Shown here: in pieces, positions 35,757 through 44,328 of the stretch
Position numbering within the stretch: the stretch's first letter is position 1
Layout: each line of letters begins with the position of its first letter
The notes under the pieces: generated by a model
Seen by the model: only the letters and a program-made list of their open reading frames with translations
Told to the model about the DNA's origin: nothing
Database searches by the model: none
Assembly (NCBI GenBank): GCA_017501345.1
Contig: JAFVXC010000023.1
Location: 1-64,000 of the forward strand
Reading direction: 5' to 3'
Source of the DNA: Clostridia bacterium
GTDB lineage: Bacteria; Bacillota_A; Clostridia; Oscillospirales; CAG-272
DNA: 64,000 bases
Program-made: the position numbers and the translations under genes

Positions 35757-36647
35757 ATGTCCGAAAAAATGAAAAATCTTGCCTACTACTGCGGCAAGAT
35801 CGACCTCATCGAAAATATGACCGTGCCGATGACCGACCGAGTCTCCTGGTTTGCCGACGGCGTTTATGACGCCACCTGTGCGCGGAACGGCGTGATCTAC
35901 TGTCTCGATGATCACATCGACCGTTTTTTCAGGTCTGCCTCGATGATCCGCATCGAGCTTCCCTATTCCAAGGATGACCTGAAAAAGCTGCTCTGCGATC
36001 TCGTTTCCCGCGTTGACACCTCGGAAACAAACGGCGAATGTGCAGTCTATTGGCACGCGACCCGCGGCGCGGGCATTCCGAGAAATCACATTTTCCCGAA
36101 GGGGGACGTCAAGCCGACCCTCTGGGTCACGGTCACACCTCGCGCGCTTCCCGATACGTACGCCAAAAAGAAGCTGATCACATACGAGGATATCCGCTTC
36201 TATATGTGTAACGTCAAGACCCTTTGTCTCCTTCCGAACGTGCTTGCAGCACAGACGGCTGAGGACGTCGGGGCGGACGAATGCGTACAGTACCGCGTGA
36301 ACTGCGACGGTTTCGACAAGCGCGTCACTGAGGGTGCGCACACGAACGTACACTGTCTGAAGGATGGCACGCTTTATACTGCGCCACTCGACAATCTGAT
36401 CCTGCCCGGCATCGCGCGGAAAAATCTGATCCGCATCTGCAAGGATCTCGGCGTTCCCGTAAAGGAAGTGCCCTACTCGGTCGATTTTCTGAAAAACGCC
36501 GATGAGATCTTCGTCACCTCCAGCTCAAACTTCTGTCTCTCCGCAACACACCTCGACGGGGCGCCCGTCGGCGGCAAGGACACGGAGACGCTGACGCGGA
36601 TCCGGGACGCACTGATGGCGGATTACAAAAAAGAAACCGACATATAA
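35757..36647 (+). CDS. dat: D-amino acid aminotransferase (class IV, PLP)
   Basis: 296 residues, the usual length. The PLP Lys is Lys154 in MCNVKTLCLLPNVLAAQ, a block matching D-alanine transaminases (KTLNLLPNVL-type). EGAHTNV (about 197-203) and FVTSSSNF are further class IV motifs. It interconverts D-alanine and D-glutamate with their keto acids, supplying D-amino acids for peptidoglycan. A branched-chain aminotransferase or aminodeoxychorismate lyase is less likely because of the KTL-LLPNVL block. It is a single gene with a consensus promoter and a bidirectional terminator. Confidence 0.88.
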   Translation: MSEKMKNLAYYCGKIDLIENMTVPMTDRVSWFADGVYDATCARNGVIYCLDDHIDRFFRSASMIRIELPYSKDDLKKLLCDLVSRVDTSETNGECAVYWHATRGAGIPRNHIFPKGDVKPTLWVTVTPRALPDTYAKKKLITYEDIRFYMCNVKTLCLLPNVLAAQTAEDVGADECVQYRVNCDGFDKRVTEGAHTNVHCLKDGTLYTAPLDNLILPGIARKNLIRICKDLGVPVKEVPYSVDFLKNADEIFVTSSSNFCLSATHLDGAPVGGKDTETLTRIRDALMADYKKETDI

Positions 36648-36654
36648 GCAAAAA

Positions 36655-36692
36655 AACACGAGGCTGTCTCGCTTTGAGACAGCCTCGTATTC
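36655..36692. terminator. Bidirectional terminator
   Basis: A perfect 12-bp stem CGAGGCTGTCTC (36659-36670) / GAGACAGCCTCG (36676-36687), with A- and T-rich flanks. It ends both the aminotransferase and the convergent epimerase. Confidence 0.85.
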
Positions 36693-36695
36693 GTT

Positions 36696-37493
36696 TTATT
36701 CCCCGTCGATGAGGACGCGCAGGCGGTTCGCCTGCATATACGCACGCTCGAGAAATTCCTCCTCGGTAAGCCCTGTATAGAACCCTTTACCGCGCCCCTT
36801 GGTTTCAAGCATAACAGAGCCACGGTAGCCCGATGCACGGATATGATCCGCAACGCGGCGGAAGTCGATGAGACCGTCAAACGGCAGATAATGCTCGTCC
36901 ACGTTATAAAGGCAACGGTTGTCGTGAATATGCAGGCAAAGCAAACGATCGCCAAAGAGCGGCATATACTCGCGTCCGGGCGTAAAGCACGCTTCGTGTC
37001 CGTTATCCCAACAGAAGCCCACGTGCTGTTCTGCCGTATACCGCTCCATCAATGCCGCGATATTACCGATCTTGCGCTGGTTTTCCATCGCGACCTTTAC
37101 ACCTACGGTACCCGCGTGGCGGATCAGACGGTCAAAGCGCTCCACGCCAAGGTCATTGATCATAGGCGCGCCGACACCCGAGGAAAGATGGATAACAACG
37201 ATCGGGATCTCGTTTTTTGCACAGCCGTCGACTGTAGCAAGCAGACGGTTCAGCATCTCCTCGCCTTCCTCGCCCTCTTCCCAGATCGTATTGATCCCCT
37301 TGAAGGGTGCGTGAATAAAATCGTAATCAAGACCTGCTTCGCGCACCTTGGGCGCAAGCTCCGCGAGGCGATCAGGCTCGGGCATTCCCGTAAATATAGC
37401 ACCGAAGCCATATTCCTTCATACGTGCGAGGATTTCCTCATCGGTCTTGTCCTTCGGGCGCTCTGCGCGAAAATTCATTCCAAGCTTTCTCAT
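36696..37493 (-). CDS. Sugar phosphate isomerase/epimerase (TIM barrel), second copy
   Basis: 265 residues from ATG 37493 (AAAGGA 8-9 nt upstream; a TTG two codons earlier is less likely). Xylose-isomerase-like barrel with MENQRKIGNIA, CWDNGHEACFTPGREYMPLFG, CLHIHDN and MLETKGRGKG. It is a paralogue of the enzyme at 2314-3132: same start MRKLG-NF, same GHEACFTPGREYMPLFG block. It follows the radical SAM fusion on the same strand by 33 bp. Substrate not predictable; probably a small sugar or sugar acid. Confidence 0.83.
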   Translation of the reverse strand: MRKLGMNFRAERPKDKTDEEILARMKEYGFGAIFTGMPEPDRLAELAPKVREAGLDYDFIHAPFKGINTIWEEGEEGEEMLNRLLATVDGCAKNEIPIVVIHLSSGVGAPMINDLGVERFDRLIRHAGTVGVKVAMENQRKIGNIAALMERYTAEQHVGFCWDNGHEACFTPGREYMPLFGDRLLCLHIHDNRCLYNVDEHYLPFDGLIDFRRVADHIRASGYRGSVMLETKGRGKGFYTGLTEEEFLERAYMQANRLRVLIDGE

Positions 37494-37526
37494 CGTCAAA
37501 TTCCTTTCTGTATAAAGCTATAATTA

Positions 37527-40181
37527 TTATCGAAAGACAGTCTTGCCGTCCTCAACATACATTTCGGTGCGGAGAATACGATAGGATTCCTTCGAGAGAT
37601 CTCCCGAAAGGAAGCCCGTTTTCTCCTTGATCGCAGTCATCAGATACTCGGGATTCAGATAGCTTTCACCCGCCGCCGAGAGAAGGGCGTCCATACAGAT
37701 CGTGCCATCCCCCTGCTCGTAAGAGATCGAAAGCGAACGCACGAGTGGCATAATATCGAGCTCCCTTTCGCCCGATTTCGTTTTCTTCTTCATAATAACG
37801 GGAGAACGGAAGAGGGTGCGGATCTTTTCGAATAATGCTTCTCCGTCAGAGGCGGGGCAGATCTCGTAGTGATAGGATGCCCACTGCACGGCGGTCAGCT
37901 TCTGCTTTGCCTCGTAGACGTCGAGGACGCGAAGCTCGTCGGTAAGCTGATCGTTGAGACGGCGCATCATTTCCTCTGCGGAAATGTCACGCTCGACCCG
38001 CACGTCGAGATACTCGCATTCGCTTTCGGTACCGACCGACAGAGGAAGCGCGAATACCATCTTTGCGTGGGGATTGAAGCCCTGCGTATACCAAAGCGGA
38101 ATGCCCGCGCGGACGAGCACGCGATTGAAGGTCCTGTGAAGGTCAAGGTGCGAGATGTACTGCAGACTTCCCGTCTTTCTGAACTTCACGCGCATCGTTT
38201 TCGGGGATGCGAGCATCGGAAAATCGAATTTTTTGACAAGCTCGTCGAACTTCTCGGTGCTTTCGACGGCGTTTTTCGCGCTTTTCGGCGAATTTTTGCA
38301 TCCCGGACAATAGGGACTCTTGCCGCCGAGCTGATTTGCGCCGCAGCCGCTGCACTTTTCCGCGCAGTTCGGCGTAGTTGCCGCCTCATATGCCTTTTCT
38401 CTCTCGCGGTTCAAAAACTCCTTCGTTACACCGATGTCGATGATGTCCCACGGAAGGACCTCCTCGGGGCTTCTGCGGCGGCTTGCGTAGAACGCGGGAT
38501 CAAGCCCCGCCTCAGCGAAGACCTCGAGCCACTTGTCGTAATCGAAGTATTCGGTCCACGAGTCGTATCGGAAGCCCTTTTCGTGCGCGAGCAGAAGGAC
38601 ACGGCACAGCTTACGGTCACCGCGCGCAAACACACCCTCGATCACCGAGGTGCGCGCATCGTGATGATCGTACCGCACCTTGCGATCGGTGATCTTCGTA
38701 CGGAGATACTCCTGCTTTTCGCGGAGCATCTCGAGCGTATCCTGCGCCTCCCATTGGAAGGGGGTAAAGGGCTTTGGCACGAAGCACGCAACGCTGATTG
38801 TCACGGAGGGAGATCTTCCCTTCTGTCTGTTCGGATTCTGATAATATTCGTGCACGACGCTCTGCGCCATTTCGGCGATGCCGTCGAGGTCCTCGTATGT
38901 CTCGGTCGGAAGGCCCTCCATAAAGTAGAGCTTGACCGAGGTCTTTCCACCGTCAAACGCAACGTTGACAGCCTTCATCAGATCCTCGCGTGTAACGTTC
39001 TTATTGATGACGTCGCGCATTCTCTGTGTACCCGCCTCGGGTGCAAAGGTAAGCGAGGTCGAGCGAACCGAGGTGATCTTTTCCATCAGATCCTTCGGGA
39101 AATTATCAACACGAAGGGACGGAAGCGAGAGGTTCACCATATTGTCAGTCGTCCACTCGAGTAGCTGTTCGGTCATCGGAACGATGCCCGTGTAGTCACT
39201 GATCGACAGAGAGGTCAGCGAGATCTCCTCGTATCCCGAGGATGCGTACAGACACTTTGCCTGTGCATTCAGCGTATCGGGTGATTTCTCTCGAACCGGA
39301 CGGCAGATCATACCCGCCTGGCAGAAGCGACAGCCGCGGATACAGCCGCGGAAGACCTCGAGCATAATGCGGTCGTGCACCGTCTCCATATACGGCATAA
39401 TGGTATAGCTTGGGAAATACGCCGAATCCATATCCTTGACGATACGCTTCCTGACCTGCCTCGGTACGTCCTCCCCGACAGGAGTGTATTCCCGCACCGT
39501 ACCGTCCTCATTGTACGTAACGGTGTACAGCGACGGGACATAAACGCCCTCGATCGTGCTTGCCGCCGTGCGAAGGAAGCCCTCTCTCGTATAGGTCCCC
39601 TTCTCCTTCATTTCGATGTAGAGTCGGGTAAATTCGACGATGATCTCCTCCCCTTCTCCGATGAGAAAGGCATCAAAGAAGTCCGCGATCGGCTCGGGAT
39701 TAAAGGTACAGTGACCACCGCCGACCACGATCGGCACGTCGTCCGTACGCTCCGATGCGAGGAGCGGAATACCCGCAAGATCAAGGAGATTCAGGACGTT
39801 CGTGTAGCACATCTCGTACGCCATCGAAATGCCGAGGAGATCGAAGTCCCTTACGGGGTCACCGCTCTCCTGCGCCGTGAGAAGGGCGCCGCTCTTGCGC
39901 ATTGCGTCCTCCATGTCGACCCAAGGTGTGTAGACACGCTCACACCAGACGTCGGGTTCTTCGTTCAGTGCGCCGTACAGAATGCGTACGCCGAGATTTG
40001 ACATTCCGATCTCGTAGCTGTCGGGAAAAGCAAGCGCGAATCGCGCCTTCACCGCGTTTTTATCTTTTACGATCTGACCGTATTCACCGCCCGCATAGCG
40101 ACCGGGCTTCGTAACCGATTTCAGAACCGAGCTGCCGCCTTTATCGAAGCAGTTGACACACGCGGAGGATTTTTCGTTCAT
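37527..40181 (-). CDS. Radical SAM protein with B12-binding-like domain fused to DUF2344
   Basis: 884 residues. The N-terminal ~200 residues resemble a B12-binding-like domain (FALAFPDSYEIGMSNLGVRILYGALNE). A radical SAM domain follows with RGCIRGCRFCQAG (CxxxCxxC, about 285-295). There is a Cys-rich knuckle near 620-640 (CAEKCSGCGANQ, CPGC). The C-terminal ~230 residues are a DUF2344 domain (KTGSLQYISHLDLHRTFNRVL and FNPHAKMVFALPLSVGTESECEYLDV). The TIGR03960-TIGR03936 fusion is common in Clostridia and often sits beside ribosomal or RNase genes; an RNA-modifying role is suspected but unproven. It starts 14 bp after the large membrane protein's stop, so they are probably co-transcribed. Confidence 0.88.
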   Translation of the reverse strand: MNEKSSACVNCFDKGGSSVLKSVTKPGRYAGGEYGQIVKDKNAVKARFALAFPDSYEIGMSNLGVRILYGALNEEPDVWCERVYTPWVDMEDAMRKSGALLTAQESGDPVRDFDLLGISMAYEMCYTNVLNLLDLAGIPLLASERTDDVPIVVGGGHCTFNPEPIADFFDAFLIGEGEEIIVEFTRLYIEMKEKGTYTREGFLRTAASTIEGVYVPSLYTVTYNEDGTVREYTPVGEDVPRQVRKRIVKDMDSAYFPSYTIMPYMETVHDRIMLEVFRGCIRGCRFCQAGMICRPVREKSPDTLNAQAKCLYASSGYEEISLTSLSISDYTGIVPMTEQLLEWTTDNMVNLSLPSLRVDNFPKDLMEKITSVRSTSLTFAPEAGTQRMRDVINKNVTREDLMKAVNVAFDGGKTSVKLYFMEGLPTETYEDLDGIAEMAQSVVHEYYQNPNRQKGRSPSVTISVACFVPKPFTPFQWEAQDTLEMLREKQEYLRTKITDRKVRYDHHDARTSVIEGVFARGDRKLCRVLLLAHEKGFRYDSWTEYFDYDKWLEVFAEAGLDPAFYASRRRSPEEVLPWDIIDIGVTKEFLNREREKAYEAATTPNCAEKCSGCGANQLGGKSPYCPGCKNSPKSAKNAVESTEKFDELVKKFDFPMLASPKTMRVKFRKTGSLQYISHLDLHRTFNRVLVRAGIPLWYTQGFNPHAKMVFALPLSVGTESECEYLDVRVERDISAEEMMRRLNDQLTDELRVLDVYEAKQKLTAVQWASYHYEICPASDGEALFEKIRTLFRSPVIMKKKTKSGERELDIMPLVRSLSISYEQGDGTICMDALLSAAGESYLNPEYLMTAIKEKTGFLSGDLSKESYRILRTEMYVEDGKTVFR

Positions 40182-40194
40182 ATAGCACCTCTTC

Positions 40195-43122
40195 TTAAGA
40201 CAAATAGTAATTGGAGAACAAATAAGAGATTAGTCCGAATCCGATCGGAAGCGCGGAGACGAGGATCGGATTTGCCACCACAGGCAGAATGCCGAATGCG
40301 GTCAGCAGTGCGAGGCTCGCACCGGTAATGACCGAGATCCACGCAAGAATCGCAGAAAAGCGATTGTACGCGGTGATCTTGTCAGCGTATACGAGGGGGA
40401 TCCACAGATCCCTCGGGGCATTCAGTGCGGCAATTCCGCTGTCCGCCACACCGTCGCGGATCGCACTGCTCTGCAGACGCGCGGCAACGGTATCCTCCGA
40501 CATATTCTGCACGAGGGGCGGCTTCTTCTTTTTTGATCCGGGATTCGGGATCTGAAGCGTCTTTTCGGTGAGGAACGGCAGGAAGGTATAGTGACATACG
40601 GATGCCCTGAGACCGTGGTCGAACAGTGCCCGCACGAGAGCAGGATATTCCGCGTCGTTCTGCACGTAAAGCGAGCAGGTTCCGACCGTCTCGCCCTCTA
40701 CCGCAATGCCAAGCGGCAAGCGATACGCCGATTCACGAAGCGAGGCACCGGGATCGGACAATCGATATCCTACGTGCTCGTCATCCCCAAGACGAAGCTC
40801 AACGAGAACGCCGTCCACGTACGCTCGTACCGTATGGGACGAAACGTGGAGAAGCTTCACCCTTTCCGAGTATTCGGAGTTGACCGCACGAGAGAATGGC
40901 TCACCAAGGGACATCAGGATCGAGGAAAGATAATATTTCAGCCTTTCCGGATCGCTCCCCGCACATTCCCCAAGGCAGAAGGGATGCTTTCTGAAAAACA
41001 TCTCACTGCGAACGGCTACCGTACGGAGCGATACATATTCAAGCGCCGCCGCATCCCCCGCAAGCGCAGTATTCCTCTTGCGCATCCGATCGGACACACG
41101 GAGAAGAGGCAGACGACGGAGCTCGGTCACAGCAAGCGGCATCGAAAGAAACAGCGTCCAGAAGAAGATGTTTACCGCGTCTGCGGCACGTCCGAGCATC
41201 GAGCCCTCTCCGACGGAGCGGAGCGCCGATACCGTCATTGCAAGCATCCCGACGAGTGCGAGAAGGAAGAAGAGCCTTCGGAAGCCCGGGAAGCCGTCGT
41301 AACGCTCCTCACTGCCAAGCCGCCGCTCCACGCCCTGCACGTTACCCGTAACCGAGAAGCAACGGACTCTCCCTCCGTCATCATCGAGCGCCGCACGGTT
41401 GCGGATATGCTCACACAGCTCGTCCTCGGTCAGAAGATATTTCGGACGCATCGCGTCAAACACAGCGTATGCATCGATTTTCCGACAGACTGTCGCGTAC
41501 ACGCCAACTGTGTAAAAGAGCACGCAAAGCGCCGCGGGATAGTGGAACATTCCGTATTCCGCATCCGATCCGAACAGCAATATATAACAAGAGCACAGAT
41601 CGTTGAGAAAGGCGAGCATTACCGCAAACACGGCGAGCGAGCGCGGTGTACATCTGAGTGTAAAAAGCTCACGGAGAGACGGAAGCAGAGCCCTTCCGAT
41701 CAGTGCAAGATCAAGGACGAGCAGCAGAGCCGCAAGTCCGATATACAAAAACGGATACTGCGTGTTTCCGATCAATCCGAACGGCATATACTGACCGCCC
41801 GGAAGGAGCGGAAGATATTCCCAAAAGCACAGAATGACCGCAATGACCCCCGTAAGGATCACACGGCGGAGTGCGATCTCCTTTGCCTTCTTCGGGTTTT
41901 CCCGAATACGTGCGTCCTCACGCTCCGAGATCCGCTCGGGCTCTTTTATCGTGCGCTTATGCGTTTCTCCGGTAAATGACCTCTCTCCCGCCCGCGCGTG
42001 GCTGCGTGTATCGTCACCGCTTCCGTTTTTCTTATGTACGGTCCTTCCATAGCGCAGATTCCTTTTCCCGCTTTTCCGCGAGGATGAATTCTGCTTGGTA
42101 TACACTGTAACGTGTCGATCCCGTACACCGCCAAGCTCGTTGACCTGGGACACGGTGCGCTCACGGGACTCGGGAATATAGCCGAACTCCTGTGCCATAT
42201 CGTAATCATACACGTTGTAGGGATCCTTTTGCTTTGAGGGCTCGGGACGCCGTGCGGCTTCGGGTTTCCGTGCATCAGCGTTGTCGGGACGCATCACCGC
42301 GCGGAAGGAGATCTCCTTCTCGGTCTCGGGGATAATCTCTTCCGCCTCTGCGGCCTCTTCAACCGTCTCGGGGATGATCTCTTTCGCCTCTGCGGCTTCT
42401 TCAATCACATCGGGGGTGGTCTCTTCCGCCTCTGCGGCTTCTTCAACCACCTCGGGGATGATCTCTTCCGCCTCTGCGGCTTCTTCAATCACATCGGGGG
42501 TGGTCTCTTCCGCCTCTGCGGCTTCTTCAACCACCTCGGGGATGATTTCTTCCCCCTCTGCGGCTTCTTCAATCACATCGGGGGTGGTCTCTTCCGCCTC
42601 TGCAGCCTCTTCAACCACCTCGGGGATGATCTCTTCCGCCTCTGCAGCCTCTTCAACCACCTCGGGGGTGGTCTCTTCCGCCTCTGCGGCTTCTTCAATC
42701 ACATCGGGGATGATCTCTTCCGCCTCTGCAGCCTCCTCGACTGCCTCGGAAGCAATGCTCATTTCCTCATCAACAAACTCTTCGTCCGATACCGGAAGAA
42801 TTTCCACGATCTCGGCAGGAGCCTCCTCGGTCTCGGGGGTCAGATCCTCATATTCATATAGATTCGAGCGCGATGCCGTACGCTTTTCCTCTCGCCCGAG
42901 TGCCTCAAGCTCTTTGCGATAATCCGCCATCAGCTGTCTGCGAGTGCTGACCGCTCTATCCTCGTCGTACTTCGGCGCGGGAGCCTTGTCCGTCTTCTCC
43001 TCACGAGCAGAATCGGACGGAGCCTCACTCTCCGATTGCAGCTTTCTAAACAGATCACGCATTGCCGCTACGGGCGAAGCCGTACGCTGCGATTCGGACT
43101 TTTTTTCTTTTTTTCTTGCCAT
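40195..43122 (-). CDS. Large membrane protein with acidic 14-residue repeats; degenerate P-type ATPase-like core
   Basis: 975 residues. The basic N-terminus is followed by about ten copies of a 14-residue acidic repeat (consensus VxEEAAEAEExxPE, residues about 128-268), a Ser/Arg-rich linker to about 400, then six to eight hydrophobic helices. In the second half, MPLAVTELRRLPLL after a helix pair, a soluble region, then SGIAALNAPRD and a final hydrophobic pair recall the order of P-type ATPase parts. No DKTGT phosphorylation motif and no GDGxND hinge exist, so it cannot be an active pump if related. This likeness is inference. The next gene is the radical SAM fusion. Function unknown. Confidence 0.6.
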   Translation of the reverse strand: MARKKEKKSESQRTASPVAAMRDLFRKLQSESEAPSDSAREEKTDKAPAPKYDEDRAVSTRRQLMADYRKELEALGREEKRTASRSNLYEYEDLTPETEEAPAEIVEILPVSDEEFVDEEMSIASEAVEEAAEAEEIIPDVIEEAAEAEETTPEVVEEAAEAEEIIPEVVEEAAEAEETTPDVIEEAAEGEEIIPEVVEEAAEAEETTPDVIEEAAEAEEIIPEVVEEAAEAEETTPDVIEEAAEAKEIIPETVEEAAEAEEIIPETEKEISFRAVMRPDNADARKPEAARRPEPSKQKDPYNVYDYDMAQEFGYIPESRERTVSQVNELGGVRDRHVTVYTKQNSSSRKSGKRNLRYGRTVHKKNGSGDDTRSHARAGERSFTGETHKRTIKEPERISEREDARIRENPKKAKEIALRRVILTGVIAVILCFWEYLPLLPGGQYMPFGLIGNTQYPFLYIGLAALLLVLDLALIGRALLPSLRELFTLRCTPRSLAVFAVMLAFLNDLCSCYILLFGSDAEYGMFHYPAALCVLFYTVGVYATVCRKIDAYAVFDAMRPKYLLTEDELCEHIRNRAALDDDGGRVRCFSVTGNVQGVERRLGSEERYDGFPGFRRLFFLLALVGMLAMTVSALRSVGEGSMLGRAADAVNIFFWTLFLSMPLAVTELRRLPLLRVSDRMRKRNTALAGDAAALEYVSLRTVAVRSEMFFRKHPFCLGECAGSDPERLKYYLSSILMSLGEPFSRAVNSEYSERVKLLHVSSHTVRAYVDGVLVELRLGDDEHVGYRLSDPGASLRESAYRLPLGIAVEGETVGTCSLYVQNDAEYPALVRALFDHGLRASVCHYTFLPFLTEKTLQIPNPGSKKKKPPLVQNMSEDTVAARLQSSAIRDGVADSGIAALNAPRDLWIPLVYADKITAYNRFSAILAWISVITGASLALLTAFGILPVVANPILVSALPIGFGLISYLFSNYYLS
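42318..42740. repeat. 42-bp in-frame tandem repeat coding for an acidic region
   Basis: About ten units of 42 bp encode VxEEAAEAEE(II/TT)PE. Units alternate between IIPE and TTPD/E endings, so the true period may be two units (84 bp). Copy number is likely to vary by slippage or unequal crossing over. Confidence 0.85.
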
Positions 43123-43183
43123 CCGTTCCGCCCCCCTTTCCGACCGTCTTGATCGATCGCTTTATCGTTATGTAATATCTGTT

Positions 43184-44089
43184 TTATTTTTCTGCAAGCA
43201 TCGCAAGCCTGTGTTGCTTTGCCGCCTCGCAAAGGATGACCGCCGCCGCAGTCGACACGTTCAAAGAATTCACCTGCCCGTACATCGGGATCGAGGTGAT
43301 CATATCTGCCTTTTCCTTGACGATGCGTGAAACACCATCGCCCTCGCTTCCGAAGACAAGCGCGCAAGGACCTCTGAAATCAGTGTCATAATAGGCCTGT
43401 CCGCCCGCCTCTGCGGCGTAGACCCAAACGCCCTTTTCCTGAAGCTCCGCAACGGTCTGCGCAATATTCGACACCTTCGCAACGGCAAGATGCTCGATCG
43501 CACCCGCAGATGCCTTCGAAACGACGGGCGTAAGCCCGACCGCACGGCGCTTCGGAATGATGAGCCCGTGCGCACCCGCACCCTCGGCACAGCGGATGAG
43601 CGCACCGAGATTGTGCGGATCGGTAATACCGTCCGAAATGACGATCAGCGGCTTCTCGCCGCGCTCCTCTGCAATCGCAAGGATGTCATCGACCGTGACG
43701 TATTCCTTCTCCGCCGCCATCGCGATCATGCCCTGGTGCGGCGCGCCGAGAGAAAGCTCATCGAGCTTCTGCTTTTCACATTCGATAACGGGAACCCCGC
43801 GCGCGATCGTCTCGGAAACGAGCACGGTGATCGATCCCTCGCGTTCGCCGCGCTGTACGAGGAGCTTGTCGATCGCACGTCCCGATTTCAGAAGCTCTCT
43901 GACGGCATTTCGTCCGACAACGAGCCCCGAAGCTTCGGTATCCGAAACGGGAGCGTTGTCAAATCGATTCTCGGGAATCGCACGCCGATCCTCCGGATAG
44001 GGACACCTCGGGCGACCGCCCTCTCGAATCTGGCGTGCACCCGCATTTCCCTTCTTATTTTTATGTCCGTTATTTCTGTTGTCCCTCAT
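43184..44089 (-). CDS. rlmB: 23S rRNA (guanosine-2'-O-)-methyltransferase, TrmH/RlmB family
   Basis: 301 residues from ATG 44089; the extension to 44125 has no good ribosome site. The basic Asn/Arg-rich N-terminus (about 1-50) precedes an SpoU substrate-binding domain (VVGRNAVRELLKSGRAIDKLLV) and a SPOUT knot with LVISDGITDPHNLGALIRCAEGAG, LVFGSEGDGVSR and the final SIPMYGQVNSLNVSTAAAV motif that binds SAM. The family 2'-O-methylates guanosine in 23S rRNA or tRNA loops. It stands alone with its own extended -10 promoter, and is divergent in role from the membrane protein that follows it. Confidence 0.92.
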   Translation of the reverse strand: MRDNRNNGHKNKKGNAGARQIREGGRPRCPYPEDRRAIPENRFDNAPVSDTEASGLVVGRNAVRELLKSGRAIDKLLVQRGEREGSITVLVSETIARGVPVIECEKQKLDELSLGAPHQGMIAMAAEKEYVTVDDILAIAEERGEKPLIVISDGITDPHNLGALIRCAEGAGAHGLIIPKRRAVGLTPVVSKASAGAIEHLAVAKVSNIAQTVAELQEKGVWVYAAEAGGQAYYDTDFRGPCALVFGSEGDGVSRIVKEKADMITSIPMYGQVNSLNVSTAAAVILCEAAKQHRLAMLAEK

Positions 44090-44164
44090 CGGTATGTTTC
44101 CTCGTAATTTCAAAAATCTTGTCAAATCAACCTGTTTTGCGCCTTTTGCACAGTCGATAATAAG

Positions 44165-44193
44165 ATTATAACATATTTTTTCGGATTTGTATA
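44165..44193 (-). promoter_or_regulatory. Promoter of rlmB
   Basis: Minus-strand TATACA (44193-44188), a 17-bp spacer and extended -10 TGTTATAAT ending at 44165. Confidence 0.7.
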
Positions 44194-44257
44194 GGGGATT
44201 TTTTACAATTCCCGAAAAATTCCATCGACCTCTGTCGCACTTTTTTTACTGAAACAA

Positions 44258-44292
44258 ACGATCCCCGACAGATTTTTTCTCCGTCGGGGATC
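44258..44292 (-). terminator. Terminator of glmS
   Basis: ATCCCCGAC (44261-44269) pairs with GTCGGGGAT (44283-44291); the minus-strand exit is CGTTTGTTTC, a weak T tract. Confidence 0.7.
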
Positions 44293-44328
44293 TACCGTCT
44301 TTATTTACGAGAATCAAGCCTCGCCCAT

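Noticed and set aside
42318..42740. CRISPR-like array
   Set aside because: The repeats are contiguous 42-bp in-frame units without unique spacers and code for an acidic protein region; no cas genes are present.
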